A stretch of DNA of 64,000 bases from contig NZ_FXAZ01000008.1 in assembly GCF_900177815.1 (NCBI RefSeq), forward strand, positions 203,338-267,337, given 5' to 3'. The notes beneath the pieces were generated by a model. That model ran no database searches and was not told the origin of the DNA. It was given only the letters and a program-made list of their open reading frames with translations. Of this stretch, positions 1 through 14,800 are shown piece after piece; position 1 is the first letter of the stretch; each line of letters starts with the position of its first letter. This stretch comes from Paenibacillus aquistagni. Its GTDB lineage: Bacteria; Bacillota; Bacilli; Paenibacillales; Paenibacillaceae. The translations under genes were made by a program, and so were the position numbers.

Positions 1-2830
1 AGTCCACGTTCCCGTCCTCCATCCACCGCGCCAAATCCCCCGTGCGGTATAGCCGTTCGCCCGTAGTGAACGGGCTGTCTACGAACTTCTCTTCCGTCAG
101 CTCCGGACGATTCAAGTATCCGCGCGCTACGCCGACTCCGCCGATGACCAGCTCGCCCAGCACTCCGGCTGGCACCGGGTTCAGATACGCATCCACGATG
201 TAGAACTTCGCATTCAGCCACGCTTTGCCAATCGGCACATGGCCGGTCTGCGGCAGCTTCATCAACTCCTCGTCATAGAAGCTGGAGTCGATCGCCGCTT
301 CCGTCACGCCGTAGGCGTTGATGATTCGGAATAACGAGCCAAACCGTTCCTGCAAAGTCCGGTAATCCGCCACGCTGCAGCTGTCCGAGCTTGTGATTAA
401 CAGCTCCATCCAGCTCATATCCAGCCCCTGCTCATGCACATACTCCATGAACGGCACGATCAGCGCCGGCGTCGATTCGAAGATGGTGACCCGTTCCCGC
501 TCCATCCAGTAATGAAGACGAGAAGGATCGATACGGTCGTCCTTCGGCACAATGACCATCGTGCCTCCGTTGTACAGCGTGCGCGCGATGTCGCCCACGA
601 ACACGTCAAACGAGAAGCTCGCGAGCTGCAGCAGCCGCACTGGGAACTGATCCAACCGATATTCCCGCCGGTAGCCCGCCGCCGTGTTCACCAGGCTGCG
701 ATGCTCGATCATTACGCCCTTCGGCTTGCCCGTCGTTCCCGACGTATAGATCACGTATGCCAGATCCTCTGGACGAGCTTCATGGAAGCTATCCTTGCCG
801 ACAGCATTCGGATGGCTTTCATCACCGTCGTTGACAGCACCTGTCAGTTTGCCGGAGACCATACCGGAAACCATATCAGAGCCACTTGGGGCATCCTTCG
901 GCTTCACGGAGATCATCCCCGATAGCTTGTCGGAACCCATCGGCGCATTCGTCTGCTCCTCGGAGACGATGCCGGATAGCTTATCGGAGCCCATCCGCAC
1001 AGTCGTCCGCTCCTCACTGTACGACGCTTCGTCGTCGAGGTAGAGCACAGTCGCCAGCGCCAGCTCCTCTTCGCCGAGCCAGGCTTCGGCGCGCTCTCGT
1101 AGCGGAGTTTGCGTCAGCAGCACCTTCGCTCCGCTATCTTCCAGCATGAACCGCACGCGATCCACCGGATAATCTGGATCGAGCGGCACATACGCCCCGC
1201 CTGCTTTCCAGACAGCCAGCACAGCCACCAGCAAGTCCACCGTACGCTCGGCGAGAATGCCGACGATCGTCTCCCGGCCGATGCCGCTTGCGCGCAGCGT
1301 GGACGCCAAGCGGTTCGCTCGCTCGTTCAGCTCCGCATACGTCAGCCGATCGTTCTCGTACACGACAGCTGCCGCTTCCGGCGTGCGCTCCGCCTGTTCC
1401 TCGAACAGCCGGTGGAACGCGGCCGCAGGAACCGCTTCTAGCTGCGCGGGGTTAAACACGCCGAGAATTTGCTCTTTTTCCACAGATGTCAAAATGTCCA
1501 GCTCGGCAATCGTCGCCAACGGGTTGCGGAGAATGGATTCAAGCAGCTGCAAGTAGTGAGCGGCCAATTTCTCCACCGTTTCGGTTTTATAAAGAGCCGT
1601 GGCGTATTCAAACAAATATTCCAAGCCTTCCTCGATCTCCGTAACGTCCAGGCTGAGATCGAATTTAGAAACAATTTCTTCGCTGGCATACGTCGACAAA
1701 TGGAGTCCAGGAAGCTCGATTTCCAAATTCTCTGTATTCTGCAAAGCAAACATCGTATCGAACAGCGGATTGCGGCTCAAATCGCGAGCCACGTTTACCT
1801 TATCTACCAGCTCCTCAAACGGATAATTCTGATGTTCAAAAGCTCCCAGCGTCGTCTCCTTGATTTCCATTAAGTAGTCAAGGAACGTCTTACCGGCAGC
1901 CGGATAACTGCGGATAGCCAGGGTATTAACGAACATCCCGATCAGCGGCTGAACGTCGCTGTGATTTCTTCCCGCAATCGGCGTACCGACCACCACGTCT
2001 TCCTGGCCTGAATATTTATGCAGAAGCACGTTATACGCCGCAAGCAGAACCATGTAGAGCGTTGCGCCGTTCTCGGCTGCAAGCCGTTTCAAACCCTCGC
2101 TTTTCTCGCTATTCATAAACAATTGCAGCGTGCTGCCCTCGTAGCTCTGCATAGCCGGGCGCGGATAGTCCGTTGGCAATTCCAACACCGGCAGCTCTCC
2201 TCGGAACATGTCGAGCCAGTAAACTTCCTGCTTGGCAAGCTGAGCTTTCTGCTCGTCCGATTGCTGCCATACCGCGTAATCTTTGTATTGAATGCGGAGC
2301 GGCTCCAACTGCTCCCCACTGTACAAGCGGACGAACTCTTCGATCAGTACGTCAATCGAAACGCCGTCAGATACGATATGATGCGTATCAAACATCAGAA
2401 TGTGCTGGTCCGGCGCTAGTTCGGCCAGGCCTACCCGCAGAAGCGGCGGCTTCGCTAGATCAAATGCGCGTACGAATTGGCGCACCGTTTCTTCCGCCTG
2501 CTCCCCGCTGATCTGCACATATTCCACCAAGAAGGCGGCTTCTTCGTAAATCCGCTGAACCGCTTCGCCTTCTACCATCTCAAAGCCGGTGCGCAGCGTT
2601 TCATGACGAGCTACGAGCCCGCGGAACGCTTCTTCAAACCGCTGCCGGTCGAGCTCCCCTTCGAACAGCATTGCTCCCGGTATGTTGTAGCTCAGCTCGC
2701 CTCCTTCCAGCTGGTTCAAGATATAGAGACGTTTCTGAGCGGAAGAGAGCGGATAATACCCGCTAGGTTCGGCAGCCGGAATAGCCGTGAATGAGCCGAT
2801 CTCCAACTGCTCCATAGCCGCGGCCATTTC
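1..2830 (-). other. PmxE module 5: C, A (Dab), cut by window edge
   Basis: Borders are approximate. A full C domain with DTHHIVSDG is followed by an A domain whose pocket residues again read as Dab up to the window edge. The lysine position, carrier domain and any terminal C domain are outside. Its insertion before A3 (about 770-1,040) contains tandem GSDKLSG/GSDMVSG-type repeats. Confidence 0.85.
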
Positions 2831-5800
2831 CTCAACCGTCGAATAGCGGAATACATCGCGAAGCGGGAATTTAACGCCTAGCTCCTTATGCATCTTACTG
2901 ACAAGCGTCGTCGCCCGCAGGGAGTGTCCGCCGAGGTCGAAGAAATTGTCCGTTACGCCTACCGCCTTTTCCCGAACAAGCACATCCTGCCAAATGATGG
3001 CCAGCTTCGCCTCAAGTTCGGTGCGCGGCGCCACATATTCGCGTCCTCCACCAGCACCCTCTTCCGGTACCGGCAGTGCCTTCCGGTCAATCTTTCCGTT
3101 CGGGGTCAGAGGCAGGCGATCCAGTTCCACGAAGTACGACGGGATCATGTACCCCGGCAGCTCCTGTGCCAGCTCCCTGCGCAGAACGTTCACTGCCAAC
3201 TCCGCCCCGGTATCCGGCGTATAATACGCGCACAGCGCCTTCTGCCCGTTCGCTTCACTTCGAACCAGCACCACCGCTTCGCGCACGCCTTCCACCCGCA
3301 GCAGCTGCGACTCGATCTCGCCCGTCTCAATCCGGTACCCCCGGATTTTCGCTTGGTAGTCGATCCGGCCGATGAAGTCCACGTTCCCGTCCTCCAGCCA
3401 CCGCGCCAAGTCTCCCGTGCGGTACAGCCGCTCACCCGCGACAAACGGGCTGTCTACGAACTTCTCTTTCGACAGCTCTGGACGGTTCAAGTACCCGCGC
3501 GCTACCCCGACTCCGCCAATGACCAGCTCGCCAAGCACCCCGACTGGCACCGGATTCAGATGTGCGTCCACGATGTAGAATTTCGCATTCAGCCACGCTT
3601 TGCCGATCGGCACATGGCCTGTTTGCGGCAGCTTCGTCACTTCCTCGTCGTAGAAGCTGGAGTCGATCGCCGCTTCCGTCACCCCGTAGGCGTTGATGAT
3701 GCGCAACGACGAGCCGAACCGATCCTGCAAGGTACGGTAATCCGCTACGCTGCAGCTATCCGAGCTCGTGATTAACAGCTCCATCCCGCTGATACTCAGC
3801 CCCTGCTCATGCACGTACTCCAGGAACGGCACGATCAGTGCCGGTGTTGATTCGAAAATGGTGACCCGCTCCCGCTCCATCCAGTGGTGCAGACGGGCCG
3901 GATCGATCCGGTCGTCCTTCGGCACAATGACCATCGTGCCTCCGTTATACAGCGTCCGCGCGATATCGCCCACGAATACGTCGAACGAGAAGCTTGCGAG
4001 CTGCAGCAGCCGCACCGGGAACTGATCCAGTCGGTATTCCCGGCGGTAGCCTGCCGCTGTGTTTACCAAGCTGCGGTGCTCGATCATTACACCCTTCGGC
4101 TTGCCCGTCGTTCCCGACGTGTAGATCACATACGCCAGATCCTCAGGACGAGCTTCATGGAAGCGGCCCATGCCAGCAACATACGTATGGCTCTCATCGC
4201 CATCGCAGTAGCCATCGTCCACAGCATCCGCAAGCTTGCTGGATACCATACCGGAGAGCTTGTCGAGGATTGTGTTGGAAACCATATCAGAGTCCCTCGG
4301 CGCATTCGTCCGCTCCTCGCTGTACGACGCTTCGTCGTCGAGGTAGAGCACTGCCGCCAGCGCCAGCTCCTCTTCGCCGAGCCAGGCTTCGGCGCGTTCT
4401 CGCAGCGGCATTTGCGTCAGCAGCACCTTCGCTCCACTGTCTTCAAGCATGAACCGCACGCGGTCCGCCGGATAATCCGGGTCGAGCGGCACATACGCCC
4501 CGCCCGCTTTCCAGACGGCCAGCACGGCCACCAGCAAGTCCACCGAACGCTCGGCGAGAATGCCGACAATTGTCTCCCGGCCGATGCCGCTATCGCGCAG
4601 CGTAGACGCCAAGCGATTCGCCCGCTCGTTCAGCTCCGCATACGTCAGCCGGTCGTTCTCGTACACGACGGCCTCCGCTTCCGGCGTGCGCTCCGCCTGT
4701 TCCTCGAACAGCCGGTGGAACGCGGCCGCAGGAGCTGCTTCCGGCTGCGCCGGATTGAACGCCCCTAGAATTTGCTCTTTTTCCGCTGCCGTCAAAAGCT
4801 CCAACTCATTCACGCGGATGTCCGGGTTAGCTGCAACCTGCTCCAGCGCCCGAGCAAAGTGACCGTGGATCTGCCTAATATCTTGCTCTCTGAACGTCAA
4901 CACATTGTACGTAAACCGCAGCAAAATATGCTCTTCTGGAATGACGGTAATGTCCAGGTCGTAGTTCGTTTGCTCCGGCGACTGGATATTAGCGATTTTC
5001 AGCGCTGCTTTTTCTCCACCAACGACCTGTTCAATCTGTTCTTCCATCGGATAATTTTCAAAAACCATGATATGGTTGATCAAGTCGCGCTTTTGCTCGC
5101 TCAACGACTGAATTTCGAACAGCGGGAACGTTTCGTAAGCTCCCGATGCCAGCGCTTGATCCTGGGTTTTTCTCAAAATATCAGCTGCCGTTTCCTCGGC
5201 TTTGCCTTGAATACGGACCGGAATCGTATTAATAAACAGGCCGATCATGCTTTCAATGCCCGGAATTTCCACCGGACGCCCGGATACGACGGAGCCAAAT
5301 ACGACATCCTCGCTGTTGTTGTATATTTGCAAAACGAGTCCCCATACGGTCTGCATGAACGTATTGAGCGTCACCTGCTGCTGGCGCGCCACCCGCTCGA
5401 TTTGCCCGGTCAGTTCCTTGCTGAGTTCCACATCGAGTTCTGCTGCTTCAAAAGCACCCTGCTTCAGCTGCGTTTTCTCCTGGGGCAGCTTGGTCTGCTG
5501 ATCGTAACCCGCCAAATACTCGGACCAGTAACGCGAAGCTGTCGCGGCATCTTGAGCTTCCAGCCATTCGATATACCGGGAGTACGAGGTAACCGGAGGA
5601 AGCTCCGGCGTCCGCTTCTCCTGGAACGCGAAGTAGGTGTCGAACACTTCCTTGATCATAAAGGACATGCACCAGCCGTCCATCAAAATGTGATGATGAC
5701 TCCAGATCACATGGTAGGACTCGTCACCCGTGCGCAAAACGGTCACACGCATCAGAGAGCCTCGGTCCAAATCGAACTTGTTCGCTTTATCCGCACTGAC

Positions 5801-8800
5801 GAAATCAGCTACTCTCTTCTTCAGGTGCTCATCGCTTACCGAGCGAATATCTTCGAAGTGCACTTCACACTTCCGCTCGCGGAATACCACTTGAATCGGC
5901 TCGTCTCTCCAGCCGGTAATAAAGTTGGTCCGCAGCGCCTCATTCCGCTGCACCAGCGTATCCAATCCTTGGGTGAAGGCTTCGACATTCAGGCTTCCGT
6001 ACAGATCGAAGGTCACCTGTTCGAAGTATGCTTCCGAATCGGCATCCAGCAGGCTGTGGAACAACATCCCTTTTTGCAGCGGAGTCAGGGTGTATACATT
6101 CTCCAGTTCGCCAAGCGCCGCCGTATGTTCGGCCAGCCGCTCCAATTCATCCACTGTTACATCTTGAAGTAATACGTCGCTAGGCGTAAGCTCCGGCCGC
6201 TCTTTCGATACGCAGTGGCTGATAACTTCACGCAAGCTCGAATGAAGCAGGGTGCCCAGGCGCTCTACCGTTTCCCGTTTATACTGGGTTTCCCCATAAC
6301 GGATCGTGAGTTCCAGCACTCCTTCCGACACCATACCGTTGATATCTAGGACAAAATCCATCCCTGCATTCGGGCTTGAATCGGAGCCCGGGCTGAACGG
6401 AGACGGCTGCGAGCCGCTGCTTTCGTAATCCTGGTCGAACTGACCCAAATAGTTAAAGCTGATCTCCGGCTCCACAGCGAAGCGCTCGCCGTCACGCGGC
6501 GCCGACAAATAGCGCAGGATGCCGTAGCCGATTCCTTTTTTCGGAATGCGGCGCAAGCTTTCTTTCACCTGTTTCACCTGATGACCGAGCGCCTGAGCGT
6601 GACCGAACTCCAGAACGACAGGGAATTGGCTTGTAAACCAGCCTACCGTGCGCGTAATGTCCACATCCGGCAAAATATGTTCCCGGCCGTGGCCTTCGAG
6701 ATTCACCAGCACGCGTTCCCGGCCGCTCCAAGCTTGTACTGCGAGGCCAAGCGCAGCAAGCAGCAAATCGTTCATTTCCGTACGGTAAGCACGGTGTGCG
6801 TGCTTCAGGAGCTGTTCGGTTTCCTCTGCTGTCCAGCGAACGGTCACGAGACCGCTGTCCTTCAGCTTGGATCTGCCTTGTTCAAAATCTTTTGGAAGCG
6901 GCTCATAGCTCAATTGCTCGATATGCTGCCAGTACGCTCTTTCGCTTTCCATCGCCGAACCGTTCGCATAATTAGCGAGCTGTTTCGCCCACGTTTGGAA
7001 TGAATCCGTTTTGAGCGGCAGACGGATCGGCTTCCCTTGCAGCGCCTGCTCATAACCGGCGGCAAAATCCTCAAGCATAATCCGCCAAGATACGCCGTCT
7101 ACGACCAAGTGATGGATCGCGATGAGTAGATGGTCGCCGTCATCGCAGCGGAACAAGCCGAGCTTCACCAGCGGACCATTTTCCAGATCGATGCTCGCTT
7201 GAATGTCATTCGCCCTAGTCTCTACCGCTTCTTGCACGTCTTGGGCTCCCTTGCAATCGACAACCTCCAGATCGAACAGCGCTTCATTCTCCCCAGCGCC
7301 GCGGTTCCAGGCGCTATAGCCGTCCACGGTTAAGCGGTAAACCGTACGAAGAGCATCGTGATGCACGACAAGCTGACGCACCGCTTGGCGTAAAGCTTCT
7401 TCGTCGAAGCCTTGCTTGGAGAACTGCATGAACGCCTGATTGCTGTGATGCACGTCGGCTGGATTTTGTTCAAAGAACCAACGCTGAATTGGGGTCAAGA
7501 TGACCTCTCCCATCACTACGGCTTGGCTTGCCGTTCTATCCGCCGTTTGCAGCTGCAAACTAAGGGCGGAAATCGTCGGGTAATGGAACAAATCTTTCAT
7601 GACCAGCTTGTACCCCGCTTGCAAAAGACGGGATGATACCTGCAAGGCCTTGATCGAATCGCCACCGAGCGCAAAGAAATTGTCCATCGTGCCGACCTGC
7701 TCTACGCCCAGCACCGACTGCCAGACCTCCGCAAGTGCTTGCTCGGCAGGTGTACGAGGCGCCGTGTATGCAGCCTCGGCACGAATGCTTCCCTCCGGCA
7801 CAGGCAGCGCTTGACGGTCGATCTTGCCGTTCGGCGTAAGCGGCATTTGATCTAGGCGCATCATGCGCGAAGGCACCATATGGGCAGGCAGCGCAGCGTC
7901 CAGATGGGACACAAGCCCTTCCAGATCGAAGCTGGAATCCGCTGCGACATACCCGCACAAATATTTCTGCCCACGCTCGTCCGCCCGATCGATGACAAGC
8001 GCTTGACGCACGCCGGCAACATGTTGCATCGCCGCTTCAATTTCTCCAAGCTCGATCCGATAGCCGTGAATTTTCACCTGGTTGTCGATCCGGCCGATGA
8101 AGTCCACGTTGCCGTCTGGCATCCAGCGCGCCAAGTCGCCCGTCCGGTACAACCGCTCCCCAGCGGCGAACGGGCTGTCTACGAATTTCTCCGCCGTCAA
8201 ATCCGGGCGGTTCAAGTAACCGCGGGCTACACCCGCTCCGCCGATCACCAACTCGCCCAGCACCCCGATTGGCACCGGCTTCAGATTCGCATCCACAATG
8301 TAGAACTTAGCGTTCAGCCACGCTTTGCCGATCGGCACGCTGCCCGTCTTCGGCAGCTTATCCAGCGGCTCGTCATAGAAGCTGGAGTCAATCGCCGCTT
8401 CGGTTACGCCGTAGCTGTTAATAATACGGAACTGCGAGCCGTAGCGCTCCTGCAAGGTGCGGTAATCCGCTACGCTGCACGCATCCGAGCTTGTGATTAG
8501 CAGCTGCATCGAGCTGAGGTCCAGACCTTCGGCATGCACATGCTCCATAAACGGCACGATCAGCGCCGGAGTTGATTCGAACACCGTCACGGCGTAGTCG
8601 TGAATCCAGCCGTAGAGGCGGGTTGGATCGATCCGATCGTCCTTCGGCACAATGACCATAGTGCCGCCGTTGTACAGCGTCCGCGCAATATCGCCGACGA
8701 ACACGTCGAACGAGAAGCTGGCGAGCTGCAACAAGCGCACCGGAAACTGATCGAGGCGGTAATCGCGCCGATAGCCCGCCGCCGTGTTCACCAAGCTGCG

Positions 8801-11800
8801 GTGCTCGATCATTACGCCCTTCGGTCGGCCCGTCGTACCGGAGGTGTAGATGACGTAAGCCAAATCACACGGCTTGTTCACATTCGCCGGATTCGATGCG
8901 AGATTCACTGCCAGTACGTTCTGCTCGGCTTCTGCGGTGGCGGACGTTTCGGCAGAAGCGATTTCCGCTTGCGCCAATCCCCGCGCCTCTGCGCCTGCTT
9001 CGCCCACAGCTTGTACACCTTGAGTTTGTACGCCCACTGCCACTGCCACTTCCGCCGCTCCAAGGCTGTACGTCGCAGCGTCGTCAAGTGCAAGCACCGT
9101 ATGCAGCGCTGAAGCTCCGTTGCTGCGCCAAGCTTCCGCCTGCTCCAGCAGGCAAGACTGCGTGAGCAGCACCGATGCCCCGCTGTCCGCGAGCATATAC
9201 TCGATCCGCTCCGCCGGATAGTCCGGGTCAAGCGGCACATAAGCGCCACCCGCTTTCCATACGGCGAGCACCCCGATCAACAGCTCCGTCGAACGGCCAG
9301 CCAGAATGCCGACCACCTGCTCCGGCTTCACCCCGCGCGCCCGCAGCGCATATGCCAGATGATTCGCTTTAGCGTTCAGCTCCGCATAAGTCAGCTTGCT
9401 GTCTTCATATACAACTGCCAGCGCTCCAGGAGTGCGCTCCGCCTGCTCCTCGAACAGCTCGTGGAACGTTCTCTCTCTCCACAATTCATCCGCTTCCAAG
9501 CCTGTACCCTCTGCGGCGGGTTGCTTCGCAAGAGCCGCAGACGACACGTCAAACTTGACCAGCAAATCATGCTTTTCGCTGTCCGTCAAGAGTTCCAAAT
9601 CCGCAATCCGTGCACCCGGCTGAGTCACAATCGACGCCAAAAGCTGCTCGTAATGACCTGCCAGCCGTACCATCGTGTCCTGTCTAAACAACGAGGTAGC
9701 GTACTCGATCTTGCAAACCAGCTCGTTACCCGCTTCCACGATATCTAAGCTAAGGTCGAACTTTGCCGTCTTTTCCTCGATGTCGAACAGTGACCATTGC
9801 AAACCATCCAAGGTTACATCCAAGCTTTCGTGCTTTTGCAAAGAAAACATGGTGTCAAACAACGGATTCCGGCTTAAATCCCGGCTCACTTGAAGAGCTT
9901 CTACTAGTTCCTCGAACGGATAGTCCTGATGCTCGTAGGCTCCAAGCGTCGTTTCCTTCACTTCCTGCAAGTAATCCAGGAACGTCCGCTCCGCCACCGG
10001 ACCCAAGCGAAGGGCCAGCGTATTGACGAACATCCCGATAATCGGCTGCAGATCGGCGTGAGAACGGGCGGCAATCGGAGTGCCGACCACGATATCTTCC
10101 TGTCCTGCGTATTTATGAAGCAATACAGAGTACGCAGCCAGCAGCAGCATGTACAGTGTCGCCCCCGAATCGCCGGCAAGCCGTTTGAGCGCTTCGCTTT
10201 TCTCCGCATCCAGCGTAAACGTAAGCGTCTGACCGTCAAATTGCTGGACGGCCGGGCGGGAGAAGTCAAGAGGCAGCTCAAGAACCGGAAGCTCGCTGCT
10301 GAATACCCCACGCCAGTATTCCTCCTGCCGCTTGATGCGCTGGCGCTGCTCCTCGGATTGCTGCCAAACGGCATAATCCTTGTATTGAATCCGCAGCTCC
10401 GGCAATTCTTCGCCATTGTAAAGCCTCACGAATTCGCGCAGCAGCACGTCCATGGAAAGGCCGTCGGAACCAATATGATGAATATCCAGCGCGAGCAGGA
10501 ATTTCTCTTTCTCCAGTTCGATCAGCAGGGCGCGCAGCAAAGGCGGCTCGGTCAAGTCAAAAGGCTGAATGAAGCCTTCAAGAATGGCCGCAACCTGATC
10601 TTCGCTTACTTGAAGCTTCTCGACCTTGAAAGCTGTGAGCGGATGAATACGCTGAACCGGCTCCCCATCCACAATTTCGAAACCGGTGCGCAGCATATCG
10701 TGCCGGGACACCAAAGCAGTCAGCGCCTTCTCCAATTTGTCCTCGTTCAAAGCCCCTTCCATTTGCAACGCACTTGGGAGGTTGTAATTCAGCTCTGAGC
10801 CATCCAGCTGGTGCAGAACGTACAGTCTTTTTTGCGCGGAGGAAACGGGATAGTACGCTTTCTCTTCCGCTTTTGGAATCGAGCTGTGCCGCATTTCTTC
10901 CAAGCTGGCAATAGCTCCGGCCATCGACTCTACCGTTATATAGCGGAACACATCGCGCAGCGGAAGTTCGACGTTCATTTCCTTCCGAATCTTGCTGACA
11001 AGGTTCGTCGCCCGCAAGGAATGGCCTCCGAGCTCGAAGAAATTGTCCTGGACTCCAATGCCGGAGTAACCCAGCACTTCCTCCCAGATCTTCACAAGCT
11101 GGGACTCCGTCCGGTTACGCGGCGCTACGTATTCAACGCCTGTATGTAAGCCACTTTGCGGCGCCGGCAGCGCTTTGCGGTCCACTTTGCCGTTGGACGT
11201 CAGCGGCATGCGCTTCAGCTGCACGAAGTAAGATGGGATCATGTACCCCGGCATTCCCTGGGCCAGCGAGGTTCTCATATCACTGACCGTCAGCGTCCGG
11301 TCCGCCACGAAGTAGGCGACAAGCGCCTTCTCGCCCCCATCGTCCTGACGGGCCAGCACCACCGCTTCTTCCACGCCCTCGACGTTCAGCAGCTGTGTCT
11401 CGATTTCGTCCAGCTCGATCCGGTAGCCGCGGATTTTCACCTGATGGTCGATCCGACCCAAGTATTCGATGTTGCCGTCCGGCAGCCAAGCCGCCAAGTC
11501 GCCCGAGCGGTAGAGCTTCTCCCCCTCCGCAAACGGGGAATCGACGAACTTCTCCGCCGTCAGATCCGGACGGTTCAAATATCCTCTCGCCAGGCCTTCC
11601 CCGGCCACATACATTTCCCCCGCTACGCCGATCGGCACAGGACGGCGGTTGGCATCAAGAACGTACACGCTTAGCGTCGGAATCGGCTTGCCGATATTGC
11701 TCTTCGCCGCCTCCATTTCGACCCACGTCATTTCCTTATACGTCACGTGAACCGTCGTCTCGGTAATGCCGTACATATTGATCAGCTTCGTCTCCGGGTA

Positions 11801-14800
11801 CTTCGTCTTGAAGCCCTTGAGCAGCAGCGGACTGAGCGCTTCACCCCCGAAAATGACGTTGCGAATCCGCAAATCGTACGGATGATCCGCCAACACCTCT
11901 CGCAGCAGCTGGTAGAAATACGTTGGTGTCTGATTCAAAATGGTGACCTGTTCGCGGCCCAGCAGCGCCAAGAAATCCGCCGGACTTTTCGCTGTGAGCG
12001 TCGGTACGATGACCAGCTTGCCTCCGTACAGCAGCGCGCCGTACATTTCCCAGACGGAGAAATCGAAGCAGAACGAGTGGAACAGCGTCCACGTGTCGGA
12101 CGGCCCGAAGTCGAACAGGTTCTTGTCGTTGAACAGGAGGCGCACGACGTTCTTATGCTCGATCAGCGTTCCCTTCGGCCTGCCCGTCGTTCCCGACGTG
12201 TAGATGACATAAGCTAGGTTGCTTGGTCCGGACATCGGCTCCAAATTCGAAGCGTCCAGCGCACCTTCCGACGTTGTGGAATCCGTCCCGCTGTCGCCCC
12301 AAACGAAATCGTCCAATTCGAGGCGAGTTCCTGCGAAGTCAGTCTTCTCGTGCAAATGCTTTTGAATCAGCAATAACGGTGCGCCCGAATCCTCGATCAT
12401 GAAGCGAATGCGCTCCTCTGGGTAGTCGGGATCGACAGGCACGTAGGCTCCGCCCGCTTTGAGAATCGCCAAAATGCCGACGACCATATCAAGCGAACGT
12501 TCAGCCAAAATCGCTACCAGTTGGTCCGCTTCGACTCCCGTCTCCCGCAGCTTCCGCGCAAGTCGGTTGGATCGCTCGTTCAGCTCGCGGTAGGTCAGCT
12601 GCCGCTCGTTCATAACGGCGGCCACGTTATCCGGGTAAAGCTCCGCCTGCTCTTCGAACAAGCCGTGAATCGTCTGCTGCTGCGGGTAGTCCGCCTCCGA
12701 ATCGTTGAAACCGCGTACCAGTTCGCGGATTTCCTCTTCCGTGAGCATTTCCAGCGAGGCAATATCCCCGTCCGGCGCTGCTGCGATGGTTTCGATCAGT
12801 TTGTCATAATGTCTGGCGAACCGCTTCGCGGTCTCCTGTTTATACAAAGCCGTAGCGTACTCCAACCGGCATTCGAGCTGACCATCCAGCTCCGAAATGT
12901 CTAGGAGCAGCTCGAACTTGGATGTTCGGTTCTCCAGCGGATAAAACGATTGCTCCAGCCCCTCGATGACAATTTGCTCGTTCTCCGTATTTTGCAGGGA
13001 GAAGAACGTATCAAAGAGCGGATTCCGGCCGGTCGCGCGCGGAATGTGAAGACTATCCACCAAGTCTTCGAACAAATAATTTTGGTGTTCGAAAGCGCCG
13101 AGCGTGATGTCCTTGATTTCTTCCAGGTACGAAAGGTATGGCTTGGAACGTTCCGGACGGCTGCGAATGGCCAGCGTGTTGATAAACATCCCAACGATCG
13201 GCTGCACTTCATCCTGCGTTCTTCCGGCAATCGGCGTTCCGACGATCAGATCCTCCTGACCCGAATATTTATGCATAAGGATGGAGTAAGCCGACAGCAG
13301 CACCATGTACAGGGTCGTCCCCGTCCGTGCCGCCAGCTCTTTCAGCTTCTCCGTCCTCTCTTTCCCGATATAAAACTTCACGGTCCGGCCGTCAAAGCTT
13401 TGCACCGCTGGCCGCGGGAAATCCGTCGGCAGTTCCAAGACCGGCAGCTCGCCTGACAGCTGTTCCAGCCAGTACTCCTTCTGCGGCTGAAGCATCTGCC
13501 CGTAGGCTTCGGAATGCTGCCAAACGGCATAATCTTTGTATTGAGTGTGCAGCGGAGACAACTCCTCGCCCCGATACAGGCGGCTGAACTCGTCGAAGAG
13601 CAGCGCTGTCGAAATACCGTCCGAGACGATATGGTGCATATCGAACAGCAACATGTGGCGATCCTCAGCAATTTGAATCAGACCGATGCGCAAAAGTGGC
13701 GGCTTCGTCAGATCAAATGGACGATAGTAAGCTTCTACCACTTCGTCCACTTCCTGCTCGCTCGACTCGAAATAATCGACAGCGAACTCCACCTCGTCAT
13801 AGATGCGCTGGACAAGCTCGCCTTGAACCTGCTCAATCCCGGTACGCAGTGTCTCATGGCGCTGAATCAGCGCCCGGAACGCGTACTCGGTGCGCGTGCG
13901 GTCCAGCTTGCCTTCGAGTACAAGCGCCGCCGACATATTGTAGCTGCGCTCGGCCCCGTCAAGCTGGCGCAGGACGTATAGACGCTTTTGCTCGGATGAA
14001 ACCGGATAGTACTCGGCCTCAGCCGTCTTTCCAATCTCATACGTCTCCTGCTGCTTCAAACCGCCGATTCGTTGGGCCAGCTGTTTGATCGTGGTGTAGC
14101 GGAATACGTCACGCAGCGGTACCTCGACTTGCAGCTCTTTCCGAATCTTAGAAACAAGCGTGGAGGCCCGCAAGGAATGACCACCCAAGTCAAAGAAATC
14201 GTCTTGGACTCCAACTCGCGCAATACCAAGCACCTGCTGCCAAATGAGAGCAAGTCTTGTTTCCATCGTTGTGCGAGGCGCCACATACTCATGGCCTGCT
14301 TCTACCTCTCCGGTCGGTTCAGGCAGCGCTTTACGGTCAATTTTGCCGTTCGGCGTAAGCGGAAGCTTATCAAGAAACATCAGACGGGCCGGGATCATAT
14401 GAGCCGGCAGCTCTTGCTTCAATTGAGACAGCAGATCGCTCAGCTGCAAGGAAGTATCCCCCGCCACGTAGCCGCACAAATATTTATGCCCCTGCTCATC
14501 CGTACGGTCGGTCACTACAGCCTGCTTGACGCCCGGGAATCGCAGCAGAGCCGTTTCAATTTCGCCGAGTTCGATCCGGAACCCGCGAATTTTCACCTGA
14601 TAGTCAATCCGGCCGATGAAGTCGACGTTGCCGTCTTCCAGCCAGCGGGCCAAATCGCCTGTTCGGTACAGACGTTCGCCCGCAACAAACGGGCTGTCCG
14701 CAAACTTCTCGGCGGTTAGGTCCGGACGGTTCCAGTACCCGCGCGCCACCCCAGCACCGCCGATGACAAGCTCGCCCGGAACCCCTACAGGAACAGGCTT

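Noticed and set aside
4772..6172. Plus-strand open frame of 466 codons
   Set aside because: It lies antisense to PmxE C and A domains, has no domain or ribosome site, and arises from the GC-rich codon pattern of the NRPS. The same holds for other long plus-strand frames such as 3884-4768, 29045-30043 and 35921-37051.
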